Counted from the stretch's first letter, positions 46,723 through 56,169 are shown. The stretch is 64,000 nucleotides of DNA from Nitrobacter sp. NHB1 (GCF_036964665.1 NZ_JBAMDA010000001.1:682001-746000); one strand, 5' to 3'. Translations and numbers: made by a program. The notes: generated by a model not told the origin, from the letters alone.

Positions 46723-47793
46723 ATGTGGCCCGACCGCAGACTCATCGATCTCTTTGGCATCGAATTTCCCATCGTTCAGGCGCCGATGGCCGGCATCATT
46801 GATGCAGAACTGGTCATCGGTGCAGCCGAGGGCGGTGCCTTGGGGTCATTGCCGTGCGCGATGCTCTCGCCCGGCAAGGCCCGCGAACAGGTCGGCATCA
46901 TCCGGCAGCGGGTCAGGGCGCCGATCAACATGAACTTCTTTGCCCATCGCGCGGTCGCGGCCGATCCGCAGCGTGAGGCCGGGTGGCGGACCCGGCTTGC
47001 CGCTTATTATAAAGAGTTGGGCCTCGATCCGAATGCGCCGCTCAATGCCGCCAACCGCGCCCCGTTCGATGCGGCCATGTGCGACGTTGTCGAGGACCTT
47101 AAGCCGGAGGTGGTCAGCTTCCACTTTGGGTTGCCCGACAAGGCGTTGCTCGATCGGGTCAAGGCGACCGGCGCGATCGTGGTCGGCTGCGCCACCATCG
47201 TGCGTGAGGCGGTGTGGCTCGAGGAAAACGGCGCCGATGCCATCATCGCGCAGGGCGCGGAGGCGGGCGGTCACCGCAGCATGTTTCTGACCGACAATAT
47301 CGCCGCGCAGCCGGGTCTGTTTGCGCTAGTGCCGCAAATGGCGGATGCCGTGCGCGTGCCGATCATCGCGGCGGGCGGTGTCGCCGATGGCCGCGGCATC
47401 GCGGCCGCGTTCGCGCTTGGCGCGGCCGGCGTGCAGATCGGCACTGCCTATCTGCGGTGTCCTGAATCGAAGGTATCAGTGCTGGGTCGTGCCGCGCTCG
47501 CCAGCGCGGGCGACGAGTCGACCGTCATCACCAACGTCATGACCGGGCGTCCGGCGCGCGGAATCGCCAACCGGGCGATGCGCGAAGTGGGGCCGGTCTC
47601 GCCGGATGCACCGGCATTTCCGCACGCGGCCAGCGCTTTCGCGCCGCTCAAGGCGGCTGCCGAGAAACAGGGCAAGGTCGATTTCACCAACCTCTGGGCT
47701 GGGCAGGCGGTCCGGCTTGGCCGCGAGATGCCGGCGGCGGACCTCACCCGCGCGCTGGCGGGAGACGCGTTGAAACGGCTGAGCGCGCTGTAG
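46723..47793 (+). CDS. Nitronate monooxygenase-like flavoprotein (2-nitropropane dioxygenase family)
   Basis: 356 residues, TIM-barrel FMN enzyme. Motifs: P-I-V-Q-A-P-M-A-G near 16-24, N-M-N-F-F near 69-73, Q-G-A-E-A-G-G-H near 179-186 (catalytic His), A-A-G-G-V-A-D-G near 219-226 and G-V-Q-I-G-T near 238-243. Members oxidise propionate-3-nitronate or are FabK-like reductases; the catalytic His favours NMO. Divergent from ruvX. Stops 1 bp before a palindromic repeat. Confidence 0.88.
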   Translation: MWPDRRLIDLFGIEFPIVQAPMAGIIDAELVIGAAEGGALGSLPCAMLSPGKAREQVGIIRQRVRAPINMNFFAHRAVAADPQREAGWRTRLAAYYKELGLDPNAPLNAANRAPFDAAMCDVVEDLKPEVVSFHFGLPDKALLDRVKATGAIVVGCATIVREAVWLEENGADAIIAQGAEAGGHRSMFLTDNIAAQPGLFALVPQMADAVRVPIIAAGGVADGRGIAAAFALGAAGVQIGTAYLRCPESKVSVLGRAALASAGDESTVITNVMTGRPARGIANRAMREVGPVSPDAPAFPHAASAFAPLKAAAEKQGKVDFTNLWAGQAVRLGREMPAADLTRALAGDALKRLSAL

Positions 47794-47794
47794 T

Positions 47795-47873
47795 CGTCAT
47801 TGCGAGCGTAGCGAAGCAATCCAGGGGGTCGAAAAGACTGGATTGCTTCGTCGCTTCGCTCCTCGCAATGACG
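47795..47873. repeat. REP-type palindrome (tgcttcgctcgc family)
   Basis: Arms 47795-47824 (CGTCATTGCGAGCG...CAATCCAG) and 47838-47873 (CTGGATTGCTTCG...CGCAATGACG) fold into a long stem; it shares its arms with the inner element at 13626-13707. It lies between the NMO stop and the gat leader. Confidence 0.85.
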
Positions 47874-47915
47874 AGCTGTTGCGGCGCGAAAGCCGGGTCT
47901 GCTATACGGCGGGAG

Positions 47916-47942
47916 CCTTGTGAGGTACCAAACCTCACAAGG
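47916..47942 (+). promoter_or_regulatory. Perfect 11-bp inverted repeat in the gatC leader
   Basis: CCTTGTGAGGT (47916-47926) and ACCTCACAAGG (47932-47942) are perfect reverse complements with a 5-base ACCAA loop, 43 bp before the gatC ATG. No T-run follows. It may be an operator, an mRNA leader hairpin or a terminator for the upstream gene. Confidence 0.6.
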
Positions 47943-47985
47943 TTCCAAGCGCGTGCGAAGCTCTATATACGAGGCCCTGTATAAT

Positions 47986-48273
47986 ATGTCTGTCGATGCC
48001 GCTACCGTCCGCCGTATCGCGCATCTCGCGCGCATTGCGGTCGATGACGCCGAGGTTCCCCATCTGCAGGGCGAACTGAATGCGATCCTTGCATTCGTCG
48101 AGCAGTTGCAGGAAGTGAACGTCGATGGCGTCGAGCCGATGACATCGGTGATGCCGATGGAGATGAAAAAGCGGGCCGACGTGGTCAATGACGGCGGCAT
48201 CGCCGATAAGATCGTCGGCAACGCGCCGGTGACGGATGACCATTTCTTTCTGGTGCCGAAGGTTGTCGAATAA
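47986..48273 (+). CDS. gatC: Asp/Glu-tRNA amidotransferase subunit C
   Basis: 95 residues from ATG 47986. It wraps GatA and stabilises the GatCAB complex that converts Glu-tRNA(Gln) and Asp-tRNA(Asn). Typical motifs: A-H-L-A-R-I-A-V near 13-20, [11 protein letters not shown] near 36-46, and the C-terminal [14 protein letters not shown]. First gene of the gat cluster; the frame runs open for 22 codons upstream but those cross the leader hairpin. Confidence 0.95.
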   Translation: MSVDAATVRRIAHLARIAVDDAEVPHLQGELNAILAFVEQLQEVNVDGVEPMTSVMPMEMKKRADVVNDGGIADKIVGNAPVTDDHFFLVPKVVE

Positions 48274-48287
48274 CAGGTTTTGAGCCC

Positions 48288-48494
48288 ATGTGTCTGCTCT
48301 GCGGCGATGAAAAGGCCTATCAGGCCTATATGGATTACCTCGACGCCATGGAGCGCCAGGGCAAGATCGCCGATCCCGACAAGGCGACGGACGCGGTTCT
48401 CGACAGGCTTCGCGCGGACGATAAAATGAGAGCCGATGATCCCCGGAACGACAGGACGCTATCGCCATTTTTTTGCAGCGCGGTTGATAAATGA
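48288..48494 (+). CDS. Small unknown protein between gatC and gatA
   Basis: 68 residues starting 14 bp after gatC. N-terminus [19 protein letters not shown] with a C-x-x-C pair, then a helical acidic body and a tail that looks less constrained. Its TGA overlaps the gatA ATG (48491-48494), so it is translationally coupled. No family recognised; the first 45 residues look conserved-protein-like. Confidence 0.7.
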   Translation: MCLLCGDEKAYQAYMDYLDAMERQGKIADPDKATDAVLDRLRADDKMRADDPRNDRTLSPFFCSAVDK

Positions 48495-49966
48495 CGGACC
48501 TGACTTCGCTCACGCTGTCCGAGGCCCGCGACGGTCTTGCGAGCAAATCGTTCACGGCACTCGAACTGACCGACGCGCATCTCGCGGCGATCGAGCGGGC
48601 GCGTGTGCTGAACGCCTATGTGCTGGAGACGCCTGCGCAGGCGAGGGCGATGGCGCGCGCGGCCGACGCGCGGATTGCGAAGGGCGAGGGTGGGCTGCTC
48701 AACGGCCTTCCGCTCGGCGTCAAGGACCTGTTCGCGACGGAAGGCACGCGGACCACGGCGTGTTCGCAAATTCTCGACGATTTCAAGCCGCCCTATGAAT
48801 CCACCGTGACGTCGCAGCTCTGGCGCGACGGCGCCGTGATGCTCGGCAAGCTCAACAATGACGAATTCGCGATGGGCTCGTCGAACGAAACCTCGCGCTT
48901 CGGCCCCGTGGTCAATCCGTGGCGGCGGCAGGGCTCCGACGCGAAGCTGGTCCCCGGCGGTTCATCGGGCGGATCGGCCTCGGCGGTGGCGGCCGGATTG
49001 TGTCTTGGCGCGACCGCGACCGACACCGGCGGCTCGATCCGCCAGCCCGCAGCCTTCACCGGCACGGTCGGCATCAAGCCGACCTACGGACGCTGCTCGC
49101 GCTGGGGCATCGTCGCGTTTGCATCGTCGCTCGATCAGGCCGGGCCGATCGCGCGCACCGTGCGCGACGCCGCGATCCTGATGCGCTCGATGGCCGGCCA
49201 CGACCCGAAGGATACGACGTCGGTCGATCGCGAGGTGCCCGACTATGAAGCCGCGGTCGGCAAATCCGTGAAGGGAATGAAGATCGGAATCCCGAAGGAG
49301 TATCGGCTCGACGGGATGCCGGTGGAAATCGAGAAGCTGTGGACCCAGGGTGCCGGCTGGCTGAAGGCTGCCGGCGCCGAACTGGTCGAGGTGTCGCTGC
49401 CGCACACGAAATACGCGCTGCCCGCCTACTACATCGTCGCGCCGGCCGAGGCGTCATCCAACCTCGCGCGCTACGACGGCGTCCGCTACGGCGCCCGCGT
49501 CGAGGGCCGCAACATTGTCGAAATGTATGAGAATACGCGTGCGAAAGGCTTTGGCGCGGAAGTCCGCCGTCGTATCATGATCGGCACCTACGTTTTGTCC
49601 GCGGGCTACTACGACGCCTATTACCTTCGTGCACAAAAGGTTCGTACCTTGATCAAGAAGGATTTCGAGGATTGCTATGCGGCGGGTATCGACGCGATCC
49701 TGACTCCCGCGACGCCGTCCGCCGCCTTCGGCATCGGCGAGAAAGCCGGTGCCGATCCGATCGAGATGTATCTCAACGACATCTTCACGGTGACGGCCAA
49801 CATGGCGGGCCTGCCGGGCATTGCCGTGCCCGCCGGCAGGGACGCGCAAGGGCTGCCGCTTGGACTGCAACTGATCGGCCGTCCGTTCGACGAGGAGACG
49901 CTGATTTCGCTCGGGGAGGTGATCGAGCAGGCCGCGGGGCGCTTTTCGCCGGAGCGCTGGTGGTGA
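48491..49966 (+). CDS. gatA: Asp/Glu-tRNA amidotransferase subunit A
   Basis: 491 residues. The glutaminase/amidase subunit of GatCAB. Amidase-signature Lys-Ser-Ser triad: G-V-K-D-L-F near 76-81, G-G-S-S-G-G-S-A near 156-163 and [10 protein letters not shown] near 175-184. The stop overlaps a GTG start for the next gene (GTGA at 49963-49966). The set lies in the order gatC, small gene, gatA, small gene, patatin gene, gatB. Confidence 0.97.
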   Translation: MTDLTSLTLSEARDGLASKSFTALELTDAHLAAIERARVLNAYVLETPAQARAMARAADARIAKGEGGLLNGLPLGVKDLFATEGTRTTACSQILDDFKPPYESTVTSQLWRDGAVMLGKLNNDEFAMGSSNETSRFGPVVNPWRRQGSDAKLVPGGSSGGSASAVAAGLCLGATATDTGGSIRQPAAFTGTVGIKPTYGRCSRWGIVAFASSLDQAGPIARTVRDAAILMRSMAGHDPKDTTSVDREVPDYEAAVGKSVKGMKIGIPKEYRLDGMPVEIEKLWTQGAGWLKAAGAELVEVSLPHTKYALPAYYIVAPAEASSNLARYDGVRYGARVEGRNIVEMYENTRAKGFGAEVRRRIMIGTYVLSAGYYDAYYLRAQKVRTLIKKDFEDCYAAGIDAILTPATPSAAFGIGEKAGADPIEMYLNDIFTVTANMAGLPGIAVPAGRDAQGLPLGLQLIGRPFDEETLISLGEVIEQAAGRFSPERWW

Positions 49967-50262
49967 CGGTGACCCCGGCCGCATTCAAAGCCAGCTTGAC
50001 GAATGCGGAGCCGCCGCAGGGCGTGTCCGCGCCGCTTGAGGCGTTGTGGTGGGCCGCCAAGGGCGACTGGAACAAGGCGCACGTCCTTGTGCAGCCGGTG
50101 GTGGGCGCGGACGCCTCCTGGGTGCACGCTTATCTGCATCGGCGCGAAGGCGAGATGGGCAACGCCGCCTATTGGTATCGCCGCGCCGACAAGCCGTATG
50201 CGAAAGGGTCGTCCGAAGCGGAGTGGGAGCAGATCGTCGCTGAACTGTTGGGCGGCGAGTGA
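49963..50262 (+). CDS. Small unknown protein overlapping gatA
   Basis: 99 residues from GTG 49963, overlapping the gatA stop by three bases; the frame is open upstream inside gatA but this start gives clean coupling. Sequence [18 protein letters not shown] and [16 protein letters not shown] suggests a short helical repeat (TPR-like). It ends in a GTGA overlap with the patatin gene (50259-50262). Family not recognised. Confidence 0.78.
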   Translation: MTVTPAAFKASLTNAEPPQGVSAPLEALWWAAKGDWNKAHVLVQPVVGADASWVHAYLHRREGEMGNAAYWYRRADKPYAKGSSEAEWEQIVAELLGGE

Positions 50263-51674
50263 AGAACACCTCGATTCGGACGCTGCGACGCCACGCACGT
50301 TCAGCATTTCCCATTATCGGATTATGCGCGGTGCTGCTTGGTTGCGCGTCGATCCAGAATGCGCCGGTCAACCAGCCCGGCAGCAGCGCCGATCTCGCGG
50401 GCCAGCTTCACGAGAGCTTCGATGAGCGGGCTGCTACCGACGACGATCTGGTCGGGCTGTCGTTCTCGGGCGGCGGCACGCGGGCCGCGGCCTTTTCCTT
50501 TGGCGTGCTGGAAGAAATGGCGCAGACGCCGGTGCGCGGCGGCGGCGCGTCCATGATCGACCGTATCGATTTCATTTCCGGAGTGTCCGGAGGGTCGGTG
50601 ACGGCCGCATATTACGGGCTGCGCAAGCGCGCGGCGCTGGCTGACTTTCGGGAAAAGTTCCTGCTGCGCAATGCCGAGGAGGGACTTCAGACCGACCTCA
50701 ACCTCGCGACGCTCGGCAAGGCGTTTGCCGGCGGCATCAATGACTCCCGCGGCCTGCCGCGCTGGCTCGACGCCAATCTGTTTCAAGGCGCGACCTTCGC
50801 GGACCTTCGGAAGACGGCGCGCCCGCGGGTGTGGATCAACGCTTCCGACATCTACAATCGCACGCCCTTTGTTTTCGGTGTGACCGCGTTCCGCGCGATG
50901 TGCAGCGACCTCGCGTCCTATCCACTGGCGAATGCGGTCGCGGCGTCGGCGGCGGTCCCCGTCGCGTTTGCGCCGGTGGTGATCCAGACCTTTCCGGGCC
51001 GCTGCAACGATCCGCTGCCGGCCTGGATCGTGAAGGCGCGCGACAATCGCAACGCGCCGCCGATGCTGAGCGCGTTTGCGAAAGCGGTCAGCCGCTATCA
51101 CGACGGCGAAATCCCCTACATCAAGCTGCTCGACGGCGGCCTGGTCGACAACTACGGCTTGTCCGGTTTCACCATTGCGCTGCTGTCGGCGAGCAAGCCC
51201 TATGAACCGCTGTCGCCGCAGCAGGCCGTCAAACTGCGGCGCGGGCTGTTTCTGGTGGTCGATGCCAAGACCGGCGTGGCGGGCAACTGGATCAACACCG
51301 TGGAAGGTCCAAGCGGCGTCGATCTGGTCAAGGCGGCGGCGGATACCGCGATCGATGCCAGCGTCGGCGCGGGCTACACCGCGTTCGCGCGCACCATGAG
51401 CGACTGGCAGTCATCGCTGATCCGCTGGCGCTGCGGCCTGTCGGCGGCGGACCGCACCCGTTATGGCGCGCGTCCGGGTTGGAATTGTCACGATCTGAAA
51501 CTGATCGTCGGGCGGATCGGCTTCGATCAACTTGATCCCGCGCGCGCCGCCAGGCTTGAATCCGTTCCGACCCGCTTCCATCTGCCGCCGCAGCAGGTGG
51601 ATGACGTGATCGCCGCCGGCCGCGACGCATTGCGGGCAAGCCCAGCGTTCCGCGCGTTTGCCGGCAGCATGTAA
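50259..51674 (+). CDS. Patatin-like phospholipase lipoprotein
   Basis: 471 residues from GTG 50259. N-terminal signal with lipobox (V-L-L-G-C-A-S, Cys near 29), so membrane-anchored. Patatin motifs: S-F-S-G-G-G-T-R oxyanion segment near 68-75, nucleophile elbow G-V-S-G-G-S near 108-113 (catalytic Ser), and D-G-G-L-V-D-N near 290-296 (catalytic Asp). It hydrolyses acyl esters of lipids. Coupled by overlap to the previous gene and 66 bp before gatB, so it seems embedded in the gat transcript. Confidence 0.88.
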   Translation: MKNTSIRTLRRHARSAFPIIGLCAVLLGCASIQNAPVNQPGSSADLAGQLHESFDERAATDDDLVGLSFSGGGTRAAAFSFGVLEEMAQTPVRGGGASMIDRIDFISGVSGGSVTAAYYGLRKRAALADFREKFLLRNAEEGLQTDLNLATLGKAFAGGINDSRGLPRWLDANLFQGATFADLRKTARPRVWINASDIYNRTPFVFGVTAFRAMCSDLASYPLANAVAASAAVPVAFAPVVIQTFPGRCNDPLPAWIVKARDNRNAPPMLSAFAKAVSRYHDGEIPYIKLLDGGLVDNYGLSGFTIALLSASKPYEPLSPQQAVKLRRGLFLVVDAKTGVAGNWINTVEGPSGVDLVKAAADTAIDASVGAGYTAFARTMSDWQSSLIRWRCGLSAADRTRYGARPGWNCHDLKLIVGRIGFDQLDPARAARLESVPTRFHLPPQQVDDVIAAGRDALRASPAFRAFAGSM

Positions 51675-51740
51675 GCGAGCGTGGATGGCCCACGCAAAGA
51701 CGGGGTTTTCCCGTCGCAATCCGCAGGGTAAAAGCCGCGC

Positions 51741-53225
51741 ATGAACGCACCTGTCAAACCGTCGAATCTGATCAAGGGCGCCACCGGCGACTGGGAAATG
51801 GTGATCGGGCTTGAAGTCCACGCCCAGGTCACGTCCAACGCAAAGCTGTTTTCGGGCGCCTCGACTGCCTTCGGCGGCGACCCCAACAGCCACGTCTCGC
51901 TGGTCGATGCGGCGATGCCCGGAATGCTGCCGGTCATCAACGAGGAATGCGTCCGGCAGGCGGTGCGCACCGGACTGGGGCTGAACGCGGCGATCAACCT
52001 GCGCTCGGTATTCGACCGCAAGAACTATTTCTATCCCGACCTGCCGCAGGGCTATCAGATCAGTCAGTACAAGTCGCCGATCGTCGGCGAGGGCGAGATC
52101 GTGGTCGATCTGGCCGACGGCGCGAGCATCGCGGTCGGGATCGAGCGGCTGCACCTCGAACAGGACGCCGGCAAGTCGCTGCACGACCAGCACGCCGACA
52201 TGAGCGCGATCGATCTGAACCGCTCCGGCGTGGCGCTGATGGAAATCGTCTCCAAGCCTGATCTGCGCTCGTCGGAACAGGCCAAGGCCTACGTGACGAA
52301 ACTGCGGACGATCCTGCGCTATCTCGGCACCTGCGACGGCGACATGGAGAAGGGCAGCCTGCGCGCCGACGTCAACGTTTCGGTGCGCCGGCCCGGCGCG
52401 CCTCTCGGTACCCGCTGCGAGATCAAGAACGTCAATTCCATCCGCTTCATCGGTCAGGCGATCGAGCATGAGGCGCGGCGCCAGATCGGCATTCTCGAGG
52501 ACGGCGGCAGCATCGATCAGGAAACCCGGCTGTTCGATCCGGACAAAGGCGAGACCCGCGCGATGCGCTCCAAGGAAGAGGCGCACGACTACCGCTATTT
52601 TCCGGACCCCGACCTGCTGCCGCTGGAATTCTCGCAAGATTTCGTCGAGGCGCTGAAGGCCGATCTGCCGGAATTGCCGGACCAGAAGAAGATCCGGTTT
52701 ATCGGCGACTTCGGCCTGACGCCGTATGACGCGGGCGTGCTGGTCAGCGAGCATGAGAGCGCTGACTTCTACGAGGCGGTGCTGGCCAGGCTTGCGAATG
52801 CGCACCGCGACGGCAAGCTCGCCGCCAACTGGGTAATCAACGAACTGTTTGGACGGCTCAACAAGGAGAGCCGTGGCATCGCGGCGTCGCCGGTATCGGC
52901 GTCCCAGCTCGCCGCGATCGTCGACTTGATCGGCGAGGGAACCATCTCCGGCAAGATCGCCAAGGATCTGTTCGAGATCGTCTGGACCGAGGGCGGTGAC
53001 CCGCGGGCGCTGGTCGAGGCGCGCGGCATGAAGCAGGTCACCGACATGAGCGCGATCGAGAAGGCGGTCGATGACATCGTCGCCGCCAACCCGGACAAGG
53101 CCGCGCAGGTCCGCGCCAAGCCACAGATGATCGGCTGGTTCGTCGGTCAGGTGATGAAGGCGTCCGGCGGCAAGGCCAATCCGCAAGCGGTGAACGATCT
53201 GCTCAAGGCCAAGCTCGGTCTGTAA
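51741..53225 (+). CDS. gatB: Asp/Glu-tRNA amidotransferase subunit B
   Basis: 494 residues. It binds misacylated tRNA, activates it with ATP and transfers ammonia from GatA. GatB motifs: V-I-G-L-E-V-H-A-Q near 20-28, [13 protein letters not shown] near 94-106, H-L-E-Q-D-A-G near 137-143, K-N-V-N-S near 229-233 and the C-terminal YqeY-like domain ([13 protein letters not shown]). Presence of GatCAB implies indirect Gln-tRNA and/or Asn-tRNA formation. Confidence 0.97.
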   Translation: MNAPVKPSNLIKGATGDWEMVIGLEVHAQVTSNAKLFSGASTAFGGDPNSHVSLVDAAMPGMLPVINEECVRQAVRTGLGLNAAINLRSVFDRKNYFYPDLPQGYQISQYKSPIVGEGEIVVDLADGASIAVGIERLHLEQDAGKSLHDQHADMSAIDLNRSGVALMEIVSKPDLRSSEQAKAYVTKLRTILRYLGTCDGDMEKGSLRADVNVSVRRPGAPLGTRCEIKNVNSIRFIGQAIEHEARRQIGILEDGGSIDQETRLFDPDKGETRAMRSKEEAHDYRYFPDPDLLPLEFSQDFVEALKADLPELPDQKKIRFIGDFGLTPYDAGVLVSEHESADFYEAVLARLANAHRDGKLAANWVINELFGRLNKESRGIAASPVSASQLAAIVDLIGEGTISGKIAKDLFEIVWTEGGDPRALVEARGMKQVTDMSAIEKAVDDIVAANPDKAAQVRAKPQMIGWFVGQVMKASGGKANPQAVNDLLKAKLGL

Positions 53226-53933
53226 CCATCCTTGGCGATCACCGACCAGCGCTTCAACTCCGCGTGCGTTTGCATTCGCTCATGCTGTCGACATCGGCAC
53301 GACGGAGCCCTTGCATGGCTGGCCTGGCGCGTGGCCCGAGTTGTCCGAAGGATGCTGCGCGGAAGCGCGGACTAGACATCGGCCGACGCCACGGTCTGTC
53401 TGCTCATTGAAATTGCGGTTGCGTATGGGTGCGCTGAGCGCACCGGCGACGCTCGGCAACAGGGTCGCGATAGCTGGATCAATTTTGCGAATCGGATTTT
53501 ACGATTCGCAAAAGGCGCATCTTCGCGGGCGCCGAACGGAAACTTCCAAGGTTATCGTAAAAATATTTTTATTGCCAAAAGCTTCGACTCGGAGTCCGCG
53601 CTGTAACGATTTTCACCGGCCGGGCGACTCGGTGCGATGCGTGCCGCGCGCCTGTCACCGATTTAAGAAATGCAGGATACCTCTGCGGCACAGGCACCTT
53701 CTAAAACATTGACAATCGTCGGTGCAGAATTTCCGCGTGTTACTCGCATCGCTCATCAACGCATCTGCGCGTTATCGCGAAACGCGCTGCCGTCGCACTG
53801 GCATCGGTGCGTCAACACTTCCTTAAGCGGGACACTGTTTTTTTCAATGTGTTGGTGTATTCCAAAGGACGTGCATTTCGATTCCCGAGTGCACGCAGCG
53901 ACTAAGCCATCTCACTAACCCCTGGAGGGCAAC
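53226..53933. other. Non-coding region after gatB
   Basis: About 700 bp with no convincing gene; one 133-codon frame at 53311-53712 lacks domain-like character. It contains the inverted repeat at 53483-53513, an A/T-rich patch at 53557-53575, and a TTGACA at 53708-53713 that could be a -35 element of the lysine-rich peptide gene or of an RNA. Confidence 0.55.
53483..53513. repeat. Perfect 12-bp inverted repeat
   Basis: TTTTGCGAATCG (53483-53494) and CGATTCGCAAAA (53502-53513) with a 7-base loop, 257 bp after gatB. Reading on the plus strand it ends in AAAA, on the minus strand likewise in TTTT-flanked arms, so it could be a bidirectional terminator or a protein-binding site. Confidence 0.72.
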
Positions 53934-54047
53934 ATGGCCAAGAAGGCGAAGAAGGCAAAGGCGAAGACAAAGAAGGTGAAGAAGGCGAAGAGCGCAGTGA
54001 AGAAGACTGCGAAGAAGACTCGCAAGGTTGCCAAGAAGAAGAAGTAA
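53934..54047 (+). CDS. 37-residue lysine-rich basic peptide
   Basis: ATG 53934 with GGAGGG at 53924-53929; stop TAA 54045-54047. Composition: 20 Lys and 1 Arg in 37 residues, the rest almost only Ala, Thr, Val and Ser, in A-K-K / T-K-K / V-K-K units like bacterial histone-H1-like (HctB/AlgP-type) C-terminal repeats. No acidic residue at all. It presumably binds DNA or RNA. The codons are mostly AAG with no frame-breaking indel. A hairpin follows 13 bp after the stop. Very short, but start context and uninterrupted pattern support it. Confidence 0.72.
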   Translation: MAKKAKKAKAKTKKVKKAKSAVKKTAKKTRKVAKKKK

Positions 54048-54787
54048 GCTCGCCTTGGAATCGCCGGCAGTTCGATGCCGGCGACGTCGCGGGAGCCGAA
54101 GAGAGTTTGTTTCCCAAGAGCAGATTTTCAATCCAGGCTTCGCTCGACGAGAGAGGGTGTCGGCGAGACATCAGGTCAAACGGTCGGATCGTCGGTTTCG
54201 GGAGTTCCCGCGACCACCGGTTCGGCGGAAGAGCGCGGTGAGTTTCATCGGCGGTCTTCGTTCGATGCGGATTATCAGTGTCCGCGATCCACCTACGGCC
54301 TCGGCTGCGGTGAGAGTTGATCCTGACGTGTTCACCGACGCCCTCGTCCTGCCGCCGGCGTGGCTTTAGCCCCGGTGTTGCCGTTCCCCCATCATTGCAT
54401 TTGAGTTGTCTCAGAAACCTGAGGTTGCTGAAACGCTGCGTGCGATTCGCGGTTTTCACGGCATTGCCCGCTGTGCGATTCCGCGAACGCGCGGTCCATG
54501 CCGGCTGTGGCGATGGTTACCGGTTTGCCAAGCGTGACGGTAAATCGAATTGCGCAAAACCGTGAAAGCCCCCGTCGAATAAGGACTTTTTGAATCCATG
54601 CCAATACCCGGCGCATGGGCCGTTCACGTTCGATTCATCGCGATGCTTAAACTGCTCTTCAAATTTTACCTCCATGGTCTGCGCGTCTGGACGGCACGCC
54701 GGCAAACGGCGGTCGGGACCGGGGCGGGGCGACAACAGGTGGATGGGCCGCACTCGAAGCAGGGCGGCAGTAAAAAGGAACGCGCAG
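54048..54787. other. Non-coding region
   Basis: About 740 bp. Apart from the hairpin at 54061-54084 I see no supported gene, RNA or repeat. Open frames here are arginine-rich or cross several unrelated signals. Confidence 0.5.
54061..54084 (+). terminator. Hairpin after the lysine-rich peptide gene
   Basis: TCGCCGGCA (54061-54069) and TGCCGGCGA (54076-54084) form a perfect 9-bp stem with a GTTCGA loop, 13 bp past the stop. There is no T-run, so termination strength is uncertain. Confidence 0.5.
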
Positions 54788-55054
54788 ATGTTTCAGGGGC
54801 AAATCGACTTCGATACGGTGGTGCCGGTGGGCGCCGACGCCATTCAGGATATTCTGTTCGAGCGCGGCCTGTACTGGGCGAGCGGTCGGGCTGGCCTGGT
54901 CGATCTGGTGGCCGCGCATAAATGGTTCAATCTCGCGGCGCTCAAGGGCCACGGTGATGCGATCGCGATGCGTCGCGAGATTGCGGAACTGATGTCCGAG
55001 GCCGATATTGTCACGGCGCAACGCGATGCGCGGGCCTGGATGACAGTGCATTGA
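54788..55054 (+). CDS. Sel1-like repeat protein, short
   Basis: 88 residues from ATG 54788 with AAAAAGGAA at 54772-54780; the frame is open upstream but unlike protein. Contains one Sel1-type unit, G-L-V-D-L-V-A-A-H-K-W-F-N-L-A-A-L-K-G-H-G-D-A, followed by an acidic helix. Sel1 repeats mediate protein-protein contacts. No signal peptide, so probably cytoplasmic. Stands alone. Confidence 0.75.
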   Translation: MFQGQIDFDTVVPVGADAIQDILFERGLYWASGRAGLVDLVAAHKWFNLAALKGHGDAIAMRREIAELMSEADIVTAQRDARAWMTVH

Positions 55055-55109
55055 TGCGGAGACGGACCGCACCGGTCTAAGCGTCTGGCAACAGAAGCGC
55101 GGCGGTGCG

Positions 55110-55976
55110 TCATCTTTCCTTGTGTGCCCTGAGCCAGGCAAGCGCGCCGTCCGCTGCGGCCCAACCGGCGGCGGCGCCGTGGACGTAGGCGACGGCCTCG
55201 TCTTTTCCGCCCCAACTGATGTAGGCGGGAAGGCGGCGCGGCATCTTCCTGTCTCCGAGAAGCAACGGCGCGACATGTTCATTGTCGCTCATTGCCTGCG
55301 ACAGCGCCGCACGAGATTTCGCGGCATCGCCGTTTCGTCGAAATTCCAGCAATGCACGAGACCAACTCCAAGCGGCCGACCCGTCCTCGCTATAGCGCTC
55401 GATAAGCTCGGCCGCTTCGTGATCGCGCCCGAGCGTCAGCAGGCGATCGATCAGCACATAACGGATTCCCTGGTTGTCGTTCGGATTGAGATCGAGCATC
55501 GCCTGAAAGTGCGTCACGGCTTCGTCCCGATGGCTCTTGTCCCATAATGCCCGGGCGAGACCGTGGCGCGCCCGCATATAAGGCCGCGTTTCCAGAAGCC
55601 CCCAGAACTGGCCGACGTCCTCGCGAAAGGCTGCCTTCCCCAGCACCTTCTCACCAGCCTCCACGCCCTGGCGGTAAAGATCGATCGCTTCGTCGGGGTT
55701 TTGCGCCGCTTCCTGAGCCAGCAGCACATAGGCGTCGGCGCACAGCGGCGATGTCTTCAGCGCCTTCTTCGCCAGCGCGATCCGTCGTCGCCGGTCGCTG
55801 GCTTCCCACGCATCGTACATGATGTTCTGGGCCGTATCGACGGCATCGTCGTCTTGCTGCGCGTCGCCGAACGTGGCCACGAGAGTTTCGATGGATCGAA
55901 GGTCGAGCGCCGATCCTTCAGGAGACGACGGGGCGGTCCTGGTCTGTCGTTTGGAGCGATTCTTCGGCTTTTGCAT
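55110..55976 (-). CDS. TPR-like protein (ST7-related)
   Basis: 288 residues. A basic N-terminal leader (about 1-20) is followed by helical repeats: S-P-L-C-A-D-A-Y-V-L-L-A-Q-E-A, A-I-D-L-Y-R-Q-G-V-E-A-G, T-R-P-Y-M-R-A-R-H-G-L-A, and L-N-P-N-D-N-Q-G-I-R-Y with A-W-S-W-S-R-A-L-L-E-F-R. The order matches bacterial TPR proteins resembling the ST7 family. No signal peptide. It probably serves as a scaffold; no partner gene is evident. Confidence 0.8.
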   Translation of the reverse strand: MQKPKNRSKRQTRTAPSSPEGSALDLRSIETLVATFGDAQQDDDAVDTAQNIMYDAWEASDRRRRIALAKKALKTSPLCADAYVLLAQEAAQNPDEAIDLYRQGVEAGEKVLGKAAFREDVGQFWGLLETRPYMRARHGLARALWDKSHRDEAVTHFQAMLDLNPNDNQGIRYVLIDRLLTLGRDHEAAELIERYSEDGSAAWSWSRALLEFRRNGDAAKSRAALSQAMSDNEHVAPLLLGDRKMPRRLPAYISWGGKDEAVAYVHGAAAGWAAADGALAWLRAHKER

Positions 55977-56075
55977 GAGACGCCCCCGTTAATGGTGCAA
56001 TACAAACCATGCCGTCAAACGATGGATGTACCGAAGCTAGGCGGTGAATTGCAGGCGCGACGTGACGCGGCGAAA

Positions 56076-56169
56076 TGGCGGAGCCGGAGGGATTCGAACC
56101 CTCGATAGGGCTTTACAACCCTATAACGGTTTAGCAAACCGCCGCCTTCAGCCACTCGGCCACAGCTCC
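56076..56169 (-). tRNA. tRNA-Ser (anticodon GCU)
   Basis: 94 nt including encoded CCA. Minus strand: acceptor GGAGCTG pairs with CGGCTCC before discriminator G; anticodon loop TTGCTAA between GGT and ACC gives GCU; a long variable arm (TATAGGG ... CCCTATC) marks a class II serine tRNA; T arm GGGTTCGAATCCC. Not interrupted; no integrase gene is nearby. Confidence 0.96.

Noticed and set aside
53902-54459. Leu/Ser-rich minus-strand frame over the lysine-rich peptide
   Set aside because: Its L-L-x-L pattern is simply the reverse complement of AAG-rich codons; no start signal or continuation looks real.
56076-56169. tRNA-Ser as an integration site for a mobile island
   Set aside because: I found no integrase gene and no repeated tRNA 3' end nearby.
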